The notes: a model not told the origin generated them from the sequence alone. Positions 10,092-18,906 are shown, numbered from the stretch's first letter. The stretch: DNA of 64,000 bases from Caballeronia choica (GCF_001544535.1 NZ_FCON02000005.1:62001-126000); one strand, 5' to 3'. Translations and numbers: made by a program.

Positions 10092-11039
10092 GTGCCCAAG
10101 TCCAACGAAAAACTCGATCTCGCTACGCGAGCCGCCTGGCTCTACTACGTCGCGGGCAATACCCAGAACGAGATCGCAGAGAAGCTGCAGATCTCGCGGC
10201 CGGTGGCGCAGCGGCTGGTCGCGTTCGCGGTCGAGAAGAACCTGATCCGCGTGCGCGTCGATCACCGGATCGCCGATTGCCTGTCGCTCGCGGCGCAGTT
10301 GTCGAAGCGCTACGGGCTCACGCTGTGCGAAGTCGTGCCGATCGACGGCGACACCAGCGAACAGGTCGACCGCAAGCTCGCAGTGGCGGGCGCGCAGGTG
10401 ATGGAGCGCTTTCTCGGCGAGGAGAAGCCGCTCGTCGTGTCGATCAGCAGCGGGCGCACGCTGAAGGCCGTCGTCGAGCAGATCGGGCAACTGGAGCGGC
10501 CGCAGCACCGGCTCGTGTCGATGGTCGGCGCGATCGCCCATGACGGATCGTCGAATCCCTATGACGTCGCGCAGCATCTGTCCGAGAAGACGGGCGGCAA
10601 GCACTTCATGCTGCCCGCGCCCCTCATGGCCGACAACGAAGCCGAACGCGCGCAGTGGTGCAATCACCGGCTGTATCGCATCGTCGATGCACTCGCGCAG
10701 AAAGCCGACGTGGCGTTCGTCGGGGTCGGCAATGTGGGCGTCAACTGCCCGCTGCACGAGGACGGCTTCATCACGCTAGCCGAAGTGAAGGAACTGATGC
10801 AGGCGGGCGCGGTGGCCGAACTGCTCGGCTTGCCGATCGATGCCGAGGGCGCGCGGGTAAATTCGGCGACGGGGGCGCGCGTGACGAGCCTGAAGATCGA
10901 TGCACCGCCGAAGCGGCCGACGATCGGATTTGCCGGCGGGCTGAGGAAGCGCGAGGCGCTGATCGCGACGTTGAAGGGGAAATGGCTGTCGGGGCTCGTG
11001 ACGGATGAGCTTTGTGCGCGGGCGGCGCTGGAGGCATAG
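10092..11039 (+). CDS. SorC/DeoR-type sugar-binding transcriptional regulator
   Basis: A 315-residue regulator. Residues 9-55 form the SorC-type helix-turn-helix (ATRAAWLYYVAGNTQNEIAEKL, then ISRPVAQRLV). The rest is the sugar-phosphate-binding domain with family stretches VVSISSGRTLKAVVEQI, LMADNEAER, VAFVGVGNVG and GFAGGLRKREAL. The start is GTG 10092. SorC members respond to phosphorylated sugars or polyols and control nearby uptake and catabolic genes. Its position after the dehydrogenase and kinase, and the paired operators at 6825 and 18189, make it the likely regulator of both polyol blocks; direction of control cannot be told. Confidence 0.87.
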   Translation: MPKSNEKLDLATRAAWLYYVAGNTQNEIAEKLQISRPVAQRLVAFAVEKNLIRVRVDHRIADCLSLAAQLSKRYGLTLCEVVPIDGDTSEQVDRKLAVAGAQVMERFLGEEKPLVVSISSGRTLKAVVEQIGQLERPQHRLVSMVGAIAHDGSSNPYDVAQHLSEKTGGKHFMLPAPLMADNEAERAQWCNHRLYRIVDALAQKADVAFVGVGNVGVNCPLHEDGFITLAEVKELMQAGAVAELLGLPIDAEGARVNSATGARVTSLKIDAPPKRPTIGFAGGLRKREALIATLKGKWLSGLVTDELCARAALEA

Positions 11040-11056
11040 CCGCTCGCGCACGCTTG

Positions 11057-11419
11057 CTAGACACCGGAGTTGACGAGCCGCTCCAGCATCTTTCTCGCCC
11101 TTCCGAACGGCTCACCTGGCACCTTGCCCCAAGGATGCGGAGCCGCGTTGCGTGCCCGCAGGACAAAGGACTTCGGCATCGAGGGCAGGACGAACTTCAA
11201 TTCGCTCTGTTCGACGAACGGCATTGCGTACCGATTCGATAGATTGGATTCCGACGAAGTCATCGGAATGCCAAGCACGAGCCCGGTATCCTCGGTGAAC
11301 TCGCGAGTCGAGAGCACCATCATCGGATGCATGCCGGACATTTCCGTCCCGCTTACGCCGCAGTCAAAATCAATCCAGATCATGTCCTGGCGATCGGGTA
11401 TCCAGAACGGATCAACCAT
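11057..11419 (-). CDS. MazF/PemK-family toxin with altered active site
   Basis: A 120-residue protein that aligns with MazF from the N-terminus: WIPDRQDMIWIDFD corresponds to MazF YVPDMGDLIWVDFD, and GTEMSGMHPMMVLS to GSEQAGHRPAVVLS. MazF toxins are sequence-specific endoribonucleases. The catalytic Thr is kept (T54 in IPMTSS), but the catalytic Arg of the GHRP segment is His (H31). The start is ATG 11419 (MVDPFW); it overlaps the antitoxin stop by 8 bp. The pair sits between the converging ends of the two polyol blocks, suggesting insertion there. Toxicity should not be assumed given the substitution. Confidence 0.8.
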   Translation of the reverse strand: MVDPFWIPDRQDMIWIDFDCGVSGTEMSGMHPMMVLSTREFTEDTGLVLGIPMTSSESNLSNRYAMPFVEQSELKFVLPSMPKSFVLRARNAAPHPWGKVPGEPFGRARKMLERLVNSGV

Positions 11420-11690
11420 TGACGAAATCCTCCACACAGGCCGACGACGCCTCCATGATGGCGGCCATTTTCTCGGGGGTCATGCCCTCGAGCCGGTTCT
11501 CATTAGGATCGTCGTAATACGGATGCGTTGGGTCATCGAGAAACCATTCCCGGCGATCCAGGTCCATCCGCTCGCCGGCCTTGAGCTTGCGCTCCGCCAC
11601 GACCTCTGCCGAAATGCGGATGACCAGGCCGCCGTCGTCGGACGGCTCGAGCACGCCGATCGTGTGAAACGGTACAAAATCCTCTTCCAT
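11412..11690 (-). CDS. AbrB/MazE-like antitoxin
   Basis: A 92-residue acidic protein encoded directly before, and overlapping by 8 bp, the MazF-like toxin. Its middle part GGLVIRISAEVVAERKLKAGERMDL resembles the swapped-hairpin AbrB/MazE DNA-binding fold, which normally sits nearer the N-terminus. The acidic C-terminal half, with DDPTHPYYDDPNENRLEG, would be the toxin-blocking tail. The start is ATG 11690 with GGAG about 7 bp upstream; a longer frame reaching 11801 has no such site. An AGATAA/TTATCT inverted repeat upstream may be its own operator. Confidence 0.65.
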   Translation of the reverse strand: MEEDFVPFHTIGVLEPSDDGGLVIRISAEVVAERKLKAGERMDLDRREWFLDDPTHPYYDDPNENRLEGMTPEKMAAIMEASSACVEDFVNG

Positions 11691-11723
11691 TGCGGTCTCC
11701 TTATTGAGTGGACCGCAGAGTCT

Positions 11724-11743
11724 AGATAAGGGGAAATTTATCT
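11724..11743 (-). promoter_or_regulatory. Inverted repeat before toxin-antitoxin genes
   Basis: AGATAA, 8 bp, TTATCT: a perfect 6-bp-arm inverted repeat 34 bp upstream of the antitoxin start, in an AT-rich stretch that also suits a promoter. Toxin-antitoxin operons are usually repressed by the antitoxin or its complex at such sites. The role is inferred from position. Confidence 0.45.
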
Positions 11744-11797
11744 GCTTAGAGATATGTGTTGAATTTAGTGTCGTCATGGCTAAATTCGGATTTAAAG

Positions 11798-11835
11798 ACA
11801 AAAAGCGCCTGGCTGCACATGCAGTCCAGGCGCTT
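11798..11835 (-). terminator. Rho-independent terminator of the polyol ABC operon
   Basis: A long hairpin, AAGCGCCTGG-CTGCA-CA-TGCAG with a one-base bulge before CCAGGCGCTT (11803-11835), is followed on the minus strand by TTTTTGTCTTT. It lies 68 bp beyond the ATPase gene stop (11904) and ends the leftward polyol operon before the toxin-antitoxin promoter. Confidence 0.85.
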
Positions 11836-11903
11836 CGATCCTATTCAGCCTTGCGCGACACCAACAGTCGGCCGAACGGCCAACGCGTCACGTCAAGCGT
11901 CGA

Positions 11904-13025
11904 TCAAGCCGCCGACAAAACCTCGATGATCTTCCTCTTGAACGCCTGCCCCTCCGCGTTGAACAGATGGCAGTGCTCCGGCGTAGCGCCCAGCTTGAGC
12001 GTCTCGCCACGCGCGTGCCGCTCAAGCGGCGGAATGCGCGCGATCAGGCCATCCGGCGCCACGGGCGATTCGGCATACAGGTAAGCCGAATCGCCGAGCG
12101 ATTCGACGGCCATCGTCGTGGTCGACACACCATGTTCGACCGTCGCCGCCGTGCCCGCATGGAGATGCTCTCCGCGGATGCCCACCGTGACCGCATCGCC
12201 GACCTTCGCATTGCCCGGCTCGACCGCGACGAGTTGCGTCTCACCGGTCGCGTACTTCACGAGCACGCCGTCGCTCATGACCTGCGTGACCGTCCCGTTC
12301 AGGAAATTCATCTTCGGCGAGCCGATGAAACCCGCGACGAACTTGTTGGCCGGCGCGTGATAGAGCTGGTTCGGCGTGCCCACCTGCTCGACATTGCCCG
12401 CCGACAGCACGACGATCTTGTCCGCGAGCGTCATCGCTTCGACCTGGTCGTGCGTCACGTAGATCATCGTCGTCTTGAGTTCGTCGTGCAGGCGCGCGAA
12501 TTCGAGGCGCATCTTCACGCGCAGGGCGGCGTCGAGGTTGGAGAGCGGTTCGTCGAACAGGAACACCTTCGGCTTCCGGGTGATCGCGCGCCCGATCGCG
12601 ACGCGCTGGCGCTGCCCGCCCGACAACTGCTTCGGCTTGCGATCAAGCAGGTGATCGATGTGCAGAATCTTCGCCGCCTGCTTCACGGCGGCGTCGATGG
12701 CCGGCTTCTTCTCGCCCGCGAGCTTGAGGCCGAACGCCATGTTGTCGTAGAGCGTCATGTGCGGATAGAGCGCGTACGACTGGAACACCATTGCGATGCC
12801 GCGTTTCGCGGGCGGCAGTTCGTTCACGCGCGTGCCGTCGATCATCAGATCGCCGGCGCTGATGTCCTCGAGTCCCGCGATCATGCGCATCAACGTCGAC
12901 TTGCCGCAGCCGCTCGGGCCGACGAACACGACGAACTCGCCGTCGTTGATGTCGAGGTTCACGCTCTTCATCACTTCGGTTTCTTCGTAACGCTTGTTGA
13001 TACCGCGTAAAGTCAGGCTTGCCAT
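11904..13025 (-). CDS. smoK: Polyol ABC transporter ATP-binding protein (MalK/SmoK type)
   Basis: A 373-residue ABC ATPase that powers polyol import. It has Walker [10 protein letters not shown] (about 36-44), Q-loop VFQSYALYP, signature [14 protein letters not shown], Walker [14 protein letters not shown] and switch His YVTHDQ. The C-terminal regulatory TOBE part (IRGEHLH and beyond) is the MalK/UgpC subfamily mark. The start is ATG 13025 (MASLTLRG); earlier in-frame codons give an unlikely tail. It is the last gene of the operon, 69 bp after the HAD gene, with a strong terminator behind it. Confidence 0.92.
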   Translation of the reverse strand: MASLTLRGINKRYEETEVMKSVNLDINDGEFVVFVGPSGCGKSTLMRMIAGLEDISAGDLMIDGTRVNELPPAKRGIAMVFQSYALYPHMTLYDNMAFGLKLAGEKKPAIDAAVKQAAKILHIDHLLDRKPKQLSGGQRQRVAIGRAITRKPKVFLFDEPLSNLDAALRVKMRLEFARLHDELKTTMIYVTHDQVEAMTLADKIVVLSAGNVEQVGTPNQLYHAPANKFVAGFIGSPKMNFLNGTVTQVMSDGVLVKYATGETQLVAVEPGNAKVGDAVTVGIRGEHLHAGTAATVEHGVSTTTMAVESLGDSAYLYAESPVAPDGLIARIPPLERHARGETLKLGATPEHCHLFNAEGQAFKRKIIEVLSAA

Positions 13026-13094
13026 GATGTGTCTCCATGCATCCGGTGCTGGTTCGATTCGCGATCCGCAGCCTCTCAATGAAGTTCCGGGTCG

Positions 13095-13829
13095 TCAGCG
13101 AATCTCGAAAGTCGCGTTTTGCAGCCATTCGCCCACGAGCGCGGGCAGTCGCTTCATGTCGTCGAAAACGACGCTTGCGCCCGCGCGCCGCAGCGCATCG
13201 ATTTGTCCTTCGGTTGCGTGTCCTCCGCCGATGAAGCCGAGCACCGCCATGCCCGCCGCCCTCGCCGCCGTGACGCCCGTCACGCTGTCCTCGACCACGA
13301 GGCAATGCGCCGTCGACACGCGCAGCGTGCGCGCCGCCGCAAGATACACGTCGGGCGCGGGCTTAGGGTTCGCGACCATGTCGGCGCAGAAGCGCCGCTC
13401 GCCGAAGAAGCGCACGAGGCCCGTGCGCTTCAGCACGGTTTCGACATACGGCGAGAAACTGTTGCTCGCGCACGCCTTGCGGACCGGGATCGCCGCGAGC
13501 GCCTCGGCGATGCCCTCGACCGGCGGCGCACCGACCGCGGCGGCTTCGACCGCGCGGCGGATCGCATCGATCTCTCCGGCGTCGATGGTCTGTCCGAGCG
13601 TGTCGGCGGTGCTGGTGAGCACCGCTTCGATGCGCAGCCCGAGGAGCGGCAACACGACCGGCTCGACATCGACACCCGGCCACAGCGCGTGCAGTTCCTC
13701 GACGAGGACCCGCGCCGCGACGGCTTCGCTGTCGATCAGCACGCCGTCGCAATCGCAGATCACCAGGCGATCGTCGACGTTTGCCGGGCTTGGGGTGAGG
13801 TTGAGGTTCACAAGCGTGGCCTCGCTCAC
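13095..13829 (-). CDS. HAD-family phosphatase within polyol operon
   Basis: A 244-residue haloacid-dehalogenase hydrolase. Motif I is ICDCDGVLIDSE, motif II CASNS, the motif III Lys lies in NPKPAPDVYL, and motif IV is VVEDSVTGVTAA. This pattern is the beta-phosphoglucomutase/YfbT-like sugar-phosphatase group. The gene overlaps the permease gene before it by 4 bp (ATGA), so it is an integral operon member. The likely role is to dephosphorylate a sugar- or polyol-phosphate, perhaps as detoxification or to adjust the inducer; this is inference from context. Confidence 0.85.
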   Translation of the reverse strand: MSEATLVNLNLTPSPANVDDRLVICDCDGVLIDSEAVAARVLVEELHALWPGVDVEPVVLPLLGLRIEAVLTSTADTLGQTIDAGEIDAIRRAVEAAAVGAPPVEGIAEALAAIPVRKACASNSFSPYVETVLKRTGLVRFFGERRFCADMVANPKPAPDVYLAAARTLRVSTAHCLVVEDSVTGVTAARAAGMAVLGFIGGGHATEGQIDALRRAGASVVFDDMKRLPALVGEWLQNATFEIR

Positions 13830-14674
13830 TTCACGGCGCCGAACGTCAGGCCGCGTACAAGCTGCTTCTGCGACAGCCAGCCGACGATCAGGATCGGCGC
13901 GACCGCGAGCAGCGAAGCCGCCGAGAGCTTGGCCCAGAACAAGCCTTCAGGGCTCGAATACGACGCGATGAAAACCGTCAGCGGCGCGGCGTTCGAACTC
14001 GACAGGTTGATGCTCCAGAACGCCTCGTTCCACGAGAGGATCACGAGCAGCAATCCGGTGGACGCGAGCCCCGGCAGCGCCATCGGCATCAGCAGGTAGA
14101 CGATCTCCTGCCAGGTCGTCGCGCCGTCGATGCGGCCGGCTTCCAGGATGTCGCGCGGCACTTCGTTGAAGTACGTGAACGCCATCCACACGGCAATCGG
14201 CAGGTTGATCAGCGTGTAGACGATGATGAGACCCGTGACGGTGTCGAGCAGTCCGCTGTTTTTCCACAGCAGATAGATCGGCACCAGCACGCCGACCGAC
14301 GGCATCATCTTCGTCGACAGCATCCACAGCAACACTTTCTGCGTCTTCTTGGTCGGGAAGAACGCCATCGCGTAGGCGCACGGCACCGCGAGCAACAGGC
14401 AGATCACGGTGACGCCGAGCGAAATCAGGATCGAATTCAACGCGAAGCCGAAGTAATTGCTGCGTGCGAACACCTCACGGAAGCTGTCGAGCGTCGGCGT
14501 GAAAATCAGCGACGACGCATACGCCTGCTGCTCGGTCTTGAACGCCGTGATGGTCATCCAGAAGATCGGGAAGAACAGCAGGATCGACACCAGCCACGCG
14601 AGGACGCCGGGAATGCCGCGCTTGACCATATCGAGGGCCGGCACGGAACGGGTTGTGGTAACGGGATGGCTCAT
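13826..14674 (-). CDS. smoG: Polyol ABC transporter permease (SmoG/MtlG type)
   Basis: A 282-residue inner-membrane permease with six predicted hydrophobic segments. The EAA loop, contacting the ATPase, is EVPRDILEAGRIDGATTWQE near residue 185. It belongs to the MalG-like half of CUT1 sugar importers. It overlaps the other permease gene by 4 bp upstream and the HAD gene by 4 bp downstream, both ATGA overlaps. Confidence 0.92.
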   Translation of the reverse strand: MSHPVTTTRSVPALDMVKRGIPGVLAWLVSILLFFPIFWMTITAFKTEQQAYASSLIFTPTLDSFREVFARSNYFGFALNSILISLGVTVICLLLAVPCAYAMAFFPTKKTQKVLLWMLSTKMMPSVGVLVPIYLLWKNSGLLDTVTGLIIVYTLINLPIAVWMAFTYFNEVPRDILEAGRIDGATTWQEIVYLLMPMALPGLASTGLLLVILSWNEAFWSINLSSSNAAPLTVFIASYSSPEGLFWAKLSAASLLAVAPILIVGWLSQKQLVRGLTFGAVK

Positions 14675-15606
14675 GAGTCGTACTCCCCTTTCAGGTTTTT
14701 CGCGAGCATCCGCACGAGGAAGAACGCGACGATGTTCGCCAGCACCACGGCGAGAATCCCGCCGGCGGAAGCCAGGCCGACGTCGAATTGCTGCAGGCCG
14801 AGCGCGTAGATCAGGTACGACAGGTTGGTCGTCGCCGTGCCCGGGCCGCCGCCCGTCGTCGTGTAGATTTCAGCGAAGATTGACAGCAGGAAAATGGTTT
14901 CCATCATCACTACGACCGCGATCGCGCGTTTCAGGTGCGGCAGCGTGATGAAGAAGAACATCGCGAACGGACCCGCGCCGTCGATGCGCGCTGCTTCCTT
15001 CTGCTCCTGGTCGAGCGACTGGATCGCCGTGAACAGGATCAGGAACGCGAACGGCAGCCACTGCCACGCGACGATCATGATCACCGCGAACAGCGGATAG
15101 TCGGCGAACCAGTCGATCGGCTGCATGCCCATCCCTCGCATGGCCTGCGCGACGAGCCCGTAGACCGGGTGCAGGATCATGTTCTTCCAGATCAGCGCGC
15201 TGACCGTCGGCATGACGAAGAACGGCGCGATCACCAGCAGCCGCGCGATGCCCTGCCCGATGAACTTGCGGTCGAACAGCACCGCGAGCAGCACGCCGCC
15301 GACCACGGTGATGAGGAGCACCGAGCCGATCAGCGTCAGCGTGTGATAGATCGAAGGGCCGAACGCGGGGTCGGTGGCGAGGAACTCGTAGTTGTCGAGG
15401 CCAGCGAAGCCTTTGACATCGGGATTGAGCAGGTTGTAGCGCGAGAACGAATACCAGATCGTCATCGCGAGCGGGATCGCCATCCACAGGAACAGCACGC
15501 CGGTCGACGGCATGATGAGCCAGCGGACCGACTTCGCGCGGCGCTTGTCGCGCTCGGCCGCGGATTCGGCGTAGTGGTCCGTTATGGGGGGATTCAGTTG
15601 ACTCAT
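14671..15606 (-). CDS. smoF: Polyol ABC transporter permease (SmoF/MtlF type)
   Basis: A 311-residue MalF-like permease. A cytoplasmic N-terminal tail (MSQLNPPITDHYAESAAERDKRR) precedes the first membrane segment WLIMPSTGVLFLWMAIPLAM, followed by five more. The EAA loop is EQKEAARIDGAGPFAMFFFITLP. It pairs with the SmoG-type permease to form the channel. It is 84 bp downstream of the binding-protein gene; that gap is GC-rich and could hold a processing or attenuation hairpin that keeps binding-protein mRNA in excess. Confidence 0.92.
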   Translation of the reverse strand: MSQLNPPITDHYAESAAERDKRRAKSVRWLIMPSTGVLFLWMAIPLAMTIWYSFSRYNLLNPDVKGFAGLDNYEFLATDPAFGPSIYHTLTLIGSVLLITVVGGVLLAVLFDRKFIGQGIARLLVIAPFFVMPTVSALIWKNMILHPVYGLVAQAMRGMGMQPIDWFADYPLFAVIMIVAWQWLPFAFLILFTAIQSLDQEQKEAARIDGAGPFAMFFFITLPHLKRAIAVVVMMETIFLLSIFAEIYTTTGGGPGTATTNLSYLIYALGLQQFDVGLASAGGILAVVLANIVAFFLVRMLAKNLKGEYDS

Positions 15607-15690
15607 GATCGTGTCACCTCTCGATGATGCGCGGACCGCGCCGCCTCTCAGACGCCGCGCGGCCCGCTTTACTGCGATGGGCTACTGCGC

Positions 15691-17052
15691 TTACTTCTGA
15701 TACCCTGCCTGTTTCACCGCGCGGTCGGCGGCGGCGTTGCCAGCTTTGAGCGCGGCATCGACGGTGGTTTGTCCGGCGACGACACCCGCGATCGACTGCC
15801 CGACCACGGTGCCGAACGACTGGAACTCGGGAATGCCGACGAACTGGATGCCGCTGTACGGCACCTTCTTCAGCGACGAATCGTTCGGATCGGCCGTTTC
15901 GATCGCCTTCAGCACGAAGTCGCCGAACGGTGCGGCCTGCTTGTACTCGGGCCGCGCGTAAGTCGACTTGCGGGTTCCGGGCGGCACCGAGGCCCAGCCT
16001 TCATCCTTGCCGGCCATCTCGATGTATTGCTTGCTCGTCGCCCACGTGATGAACTTCTTCGCGGCATCCTGCGACTTCGACGTCTTCGGGATCGCGAGCG
16101 ACCACGACCACAGCCAGTGCGAGCCCTTCGGCGTCACGGCGATCGGCGCGGCGGCGAAGCCGATCTTGTCGGCCACTTGCGACTGCGCCTTGTTGTAGAG
16201 CATGCCGGCCGCGACCGTCGCGTCGATCCACATCGCGCACTTGCCCGACGACATCAGCGTGAGGTTCTCGTTGAAGCCGTTCGAGCTGGCTCCCGGAGGG
16301 CCGTCGCTCTTCAGCAGGTCGGCGTAGAAGCTGACCGCCTTGTGCCACTCCGGCGTGTCGAGCTGGGCATGCCAGGTCTCGTCGAACCAGCGGCCGCCGA
16401 ACGTGTTCACCACCGTCGACACGAACGCCATGTTCTCGCCCCAGCCCGCCTTGCCGCGCAGGCAAATGCCGTACTGGCCCTTCGACTTGTCGGTGAGCTT
16501 GTCGGCGAACTGCTTGATCTGGTCGTAGGTCGGCTGGTCGGGCATCTTGAGGCCAGCCGCCTGGAACAGGTCCTTGCGGTAGTACGTCATCGAGCTTTCG
16601 ACGTAGAACGGCAGCGCGTACAACTGGCCGTTGTACGAGAGACCGTCGCGAGCGGACTTCACGACGTCTTCGAGATCGTAGTCGGCGGGCAAGTTGGCCA
16701 TCGGCACGAGCCAGCCGCGCTTGCCCCACTGCGGCGCTTCATACGTGCCGATCGCCATCACGTCGAACTGGCCGCTGTTGGTGGTGATGTCGGTCGTCGC
16801 GCGCTGGCGCAGCACGTTTTCCTCGAGGATCACCCACTTGAGCTGGATGTCGGGATTCGCTTTCTCGAATGCCGGCGACAGCTTCTTCAACTCGATCATG
16901 TCCGGGTTGTTGAGGGTGGCGATCGTCACCGTGGTGGCGGCTTTCGCGGCCATCGGGACCAGCGCGGCCGCGGCGAACGCGGCAAGGGCAAGCGTGCGTG
17001 CGGCCGTCGTGCGGCCTTGCAATGCTCGAACGTTTAGTTGGGCGCATTTCAT
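15691..17052 (-). CDS. smoE: Polyol ABC transporter substrate-binding protein (SmoE/MtlE type)
   Basis: A 453-residue periplasmic binding protein. The signal peptide (about residues 1-38) ends near PMAAKAA, and the mature part begins TTVTIATLNNPDMIELKKLSPAFEKANPDIQLKWV, the cluster-1 solute-binding domain opening. Family stretches include PFYVESSMTYYRKDLF, CLRGKAGWGENMAF and MWIDATVAAGML. The start is ATG 17052, with GGAGA about 9 bp upstream; the frame extends 69 codons further but that part is promoter DNA. By homology to Rhodobacter SmoE it binds sorbitol or mannitol; arabinitol is also plausible here. Confidence 0.93.
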   Translation of the reverse strand: MKCAQLNVRALQGRTTAARTLALAAFAAAALVPMAAKAATTVTIATLNNPDMIELKKLSPAFEKANPDIQLKWVILEENVLRQRATTDITTNSGQFDVMAIGTYEAPQWGKRGWLVPMANLPADYDLEDVVKSARDGLSYNGQLYALPFYVESSMTYYRKDLFQAAGLKMPDQPTYDQIKQFADKLTDKSKGQYGICLRGKAGWGENMAFVSTVVNTFGGRWFDETWHAQLDTPEWHKAVSFYADLLKSDGPPGASSNGFNENLTLMSSGKCAMWIDATVAAGMLYNKAQSQVADKIGFAAAPIAVTPKGSHWLWSWSLAIPKTSKSQDAAKKFITWATSKQYIEMAGKDEGWASVPPGTRKSTYARPEYKQAAPFGDFVLKAIETADPNDSSLKKVPYSGIQFVGIPEFQSFGTVVGQSIAGVVAGQTTVDAALKAGNAAADRAVKQAGYQK

Positions 17053-17360
17053 GTTGGTTCGTCTCCTTTTTCGTGAGCACGGGCACTCGTGCTGCGTGGC
17101 TTGCCGATTGCTGGCGTGATGCGGGTGTATTCGATGCGTACTCGCTGCGTAATCGATACGTACTCGTGCGCATTGCTGCGGCTCCTGAGCCTCGCCGGCT
17201 GACAGGAGATACCGGTATGGAAGACGGCGTGCGCCGTCGTTCAAACTGCGCCGTTCCAATATAGACGGCGCCCGAAGGCAATCAAGTTGAGTGAAGCGAA
17301 CGGCTCGCGGCGCGGCGGACTCACGCGCCTTGACGAGCCGTCGCGTGCTTCAGTTCAGCT
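17053..17360. other. 308-bp gap between sorbitol dehydrogenase and binding-protein genes
   Basis: Both neighbours read leftward. The gap is long enough for a separate promoter for the transport genes. It contains near-repeats around GCGTACTCG (17130-17175) and a GC-rich region with CGGCTCG/CGAGCCG arms 26 bp apart (about 17300-17340). The 33-bp polyol operator seen at 6825 and 18189 is not repeated here. No gene is seen. Confidence 0.4.
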
Positions 17361-18134
17361 TCAGCTCATCCAGTTGCCGCCGTCGACGTTCAGTGTCTGA
17401 GCGGTGATGTAGTCCGAATCCGGCGACGCGAGGAACAGCGCCGCGCCCGTCAGGTCGGCGGGCAGCCCCATGCGGCCGAGCGGCACTTCCTCGCCCACGA
17501 CGCGTTTCTTCTCGCCGAGCGGCCGGTTCTCGTACTTGGCGAAGAGCGCATCGACCTGCTCCCACATCGGCGTATCGATGACACCCGGCGCGATGCCGTT
17601 CACGTTGATGCGCTCTTTCGCGAGCGCGAGCGCGGCCGACTGCGTATAGCTGATGACGGCGGCCTTGGTCGCGCAATAGTGCGAGACCAGCGCTTCGCCG
17701 CGGCGCCCCGCCTGCGACGCCATGTTGATGATCTTGCCGCCGCGTCCCTGCTCCACCATCCGAAGCGCGACCGCCTGCATCAGGAAGAACATGCCCTTCA
17801 CGTTGACTGCATACAGGCGGTCGTACACGTCCCAGGATTCGTCGAGGATCGGGCGCATGTCGAAGAGCGCCGCGTTGTTGAAGAGAATGTCGATGCCGCC
17901 GAAACGCTCGACCGTCGCACCGACGATGCGCTTGATGTCGTCGCGCTTGGTCACGTCGGCGCGCAATGCGAGCACACGGTCCGCGGTCGCGCTGAAACGC
18001 TGGGCCAGTTCACCCTCGTCCTTCACATCGACGACGACGACTTTCGCGCCTTCATCGAGATACCGCTTCGCTACCGCCTCGCCGATGCCGCTCGCGGCGC
18101 CAGTCAGAATCGCTACCTTGTCTTGCAGTTTCAA
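17361..18134 (-). CDS. smoS: Sorbitol dehydrogenase, SDR family (SmoS type)
   Basis: A 257-residue classical short-chain dehydrogenase that oxidises sorbitol (and often galactitol) to the ketose with NAD+. The coenzyme loop is TGAASGIG (residues 11-18), followed by NNAA, active-site Ser in NMASQAG, and YCATK. The C-terminus VDGGNWMS and segments SQAGRRGEALV and YENRPLGEKKR are near-identical to Rhodobacter SmoS as I recall it. The start is TTG 18134, with GGAGA upstream at good spacing; no ATG suits. It begins the leftward operon and has the shared polyol operator 55 bp upstream. Confidence 0.92.
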   Translation of the reverse strand: MKLQDKVAILTGAASGIGEAVAKRYLDEGAKVVVVDVKDEGELAQRFSATADRVLALRADVTKRDDIKRIVGATVERFGGIDILFNNAALFDMRPILDESWDVYDRLYAVNVKGMFFLMQAVALRMVEQGRGGKIINMASQAGRRGEALVSHYCATKAAVISYTQSAALALAKERINVNGIAPGVIDTPMWEQVDALFAKYENRPLGEKKRVVGEEVPLGRMGLPADLTGAALFLASPDSDYITAQTLNVDGGNWMS

Positions 18135-18188
18135 GGCTTGTCTCCGGGTTCGTTTTTCGATCGTCGCGCCGAGCGAACGCTCTGCGTG

Positions 18189-18221
18189 CGAACAATTGCT
18201 CTCTCTTTGATCGAATGATCG
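18189..18221 (-). promoter_or_regulatory. Polyol-regulon operator, site 2 (upstream of smoS)
   Basis: Read leftward: CGATCATTCG, 8 bp, GAGAGCAATTG, then TTCG. Both main blocks are identical to site 1 (6825-6857), with the same spacing and the same orientation to the gene; by eye 28 of 33 positions agree. It ends 55 bp before the smoS start. Two such matches before the first genes of both polyol blocks are strong evidence for one regulator, most simply the SorC-type protein encoded at 10092. Confidence 0.7.
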
Positions 18222-18381
18222 GCGACGCATCGAGCGCTGTCAAGGCACGTTGCGATCTTTCGATGCTGCGCCGCGCAATCATTGTCGTCTCCGGGAAAAC
18301 CCCTGCCAGCGCGGCTGACAGCCAAATCGAAGGCATTTCGAACCCAACCCGACGGAGCATCGTTCGTCATGCAAAACCCGG

Positions 18382-18396
18382 TGATACGTTATATCA
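18382..18396 (+). promoter_or_regulatory. Candidate Zur box upstream of zur-znuACB
   Basis: TGATA-CGTTA-TATCA is a perfect 5-bp-arm inverted repeat containing the GTTATAT core common in Zur/Fur-type sites. It ends 51 bp before the zur start, where it would overlap the promoter. Zur with bound zinc is expected to repress the operon from here. Confidence 0.6.
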
Positions 18397-18447
18397 TCTC
18401 GGAAAATTCCGACTCCGGCATCGGCCGGGTCACTACTGCGAAACCTC

Positions 18448-18906
18448 ATGTCCGAGTCTTGCGAACACATGCTTTTGCGTGCCGAGGCGCTCGCCGCTGA
18501 ACGCGGCCTTGCGCTCACGCCGCTCAGGCGCCAGGTCTACGAACTCGTCCTGCGCGCGCAAAAACCGATCGGCGCGTACGACCTGATCGACGCGATGGAG
18601 CCGCATCGCGGCGGCCGCGTGCCGCCCACGACCATCTATCGCGCGCTCGACTTTCTGGTGGAGAACGGCTTCGTGCACCGCATCGCGTCGAAGAATGCGT
18701 TCCTCGCGTGCTGCGACGTCGGGCAACCGCACGAAAGCCAGTTCCTGATCTGCGAAGAATGCGGCGCCACGCTCGAGATTCCCGGCGACGAACTCGCGTC
18801 GACGCTCTCGGCGAGCGCGCCCGCGCACGGTTTCGAAGTGCGCCATCAGGTCGTCGAACTGAGCGGGCTTTGCAGCGAATGCCAGCAAAAGCACCGCGGC
18901 GCGTAG
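18448..18906 (+). CDS. zur: Zinc uptake regulator Zur (Fur family)
   Basis: A 152-residue Fur-family repressor. A winged helix occupies the N-terminal half (LTPLRRQVYELVLRAQKPIGAYDLID, PPTTIYRALDFLVENGFVHRI). SKNAFLACCDVGQPHESQFLICEECG is the Zur-type hinge and metal site, and CEEC plus a later CSEC form the structural zinc site. It heads the zur-znuA-znuC-znuB operon, so it is autoregulated if the box at 18382 is real. A manganese-type Fur relative is less likely given AFLACC. Confidence 0.93.
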   Translation: MSESCEHMLLRAEALAAERGLALTPLRRQVYELVLRAQKPIGAYDLIDAMEPHRGGRVPPTTIYRALDFLVENGFVHRIASKNAFLACCDVGQPHESQFLICEECGATLEIPGDELASTLSASAPAHGFEVRHQVVELSGLCSECQQKHRGA

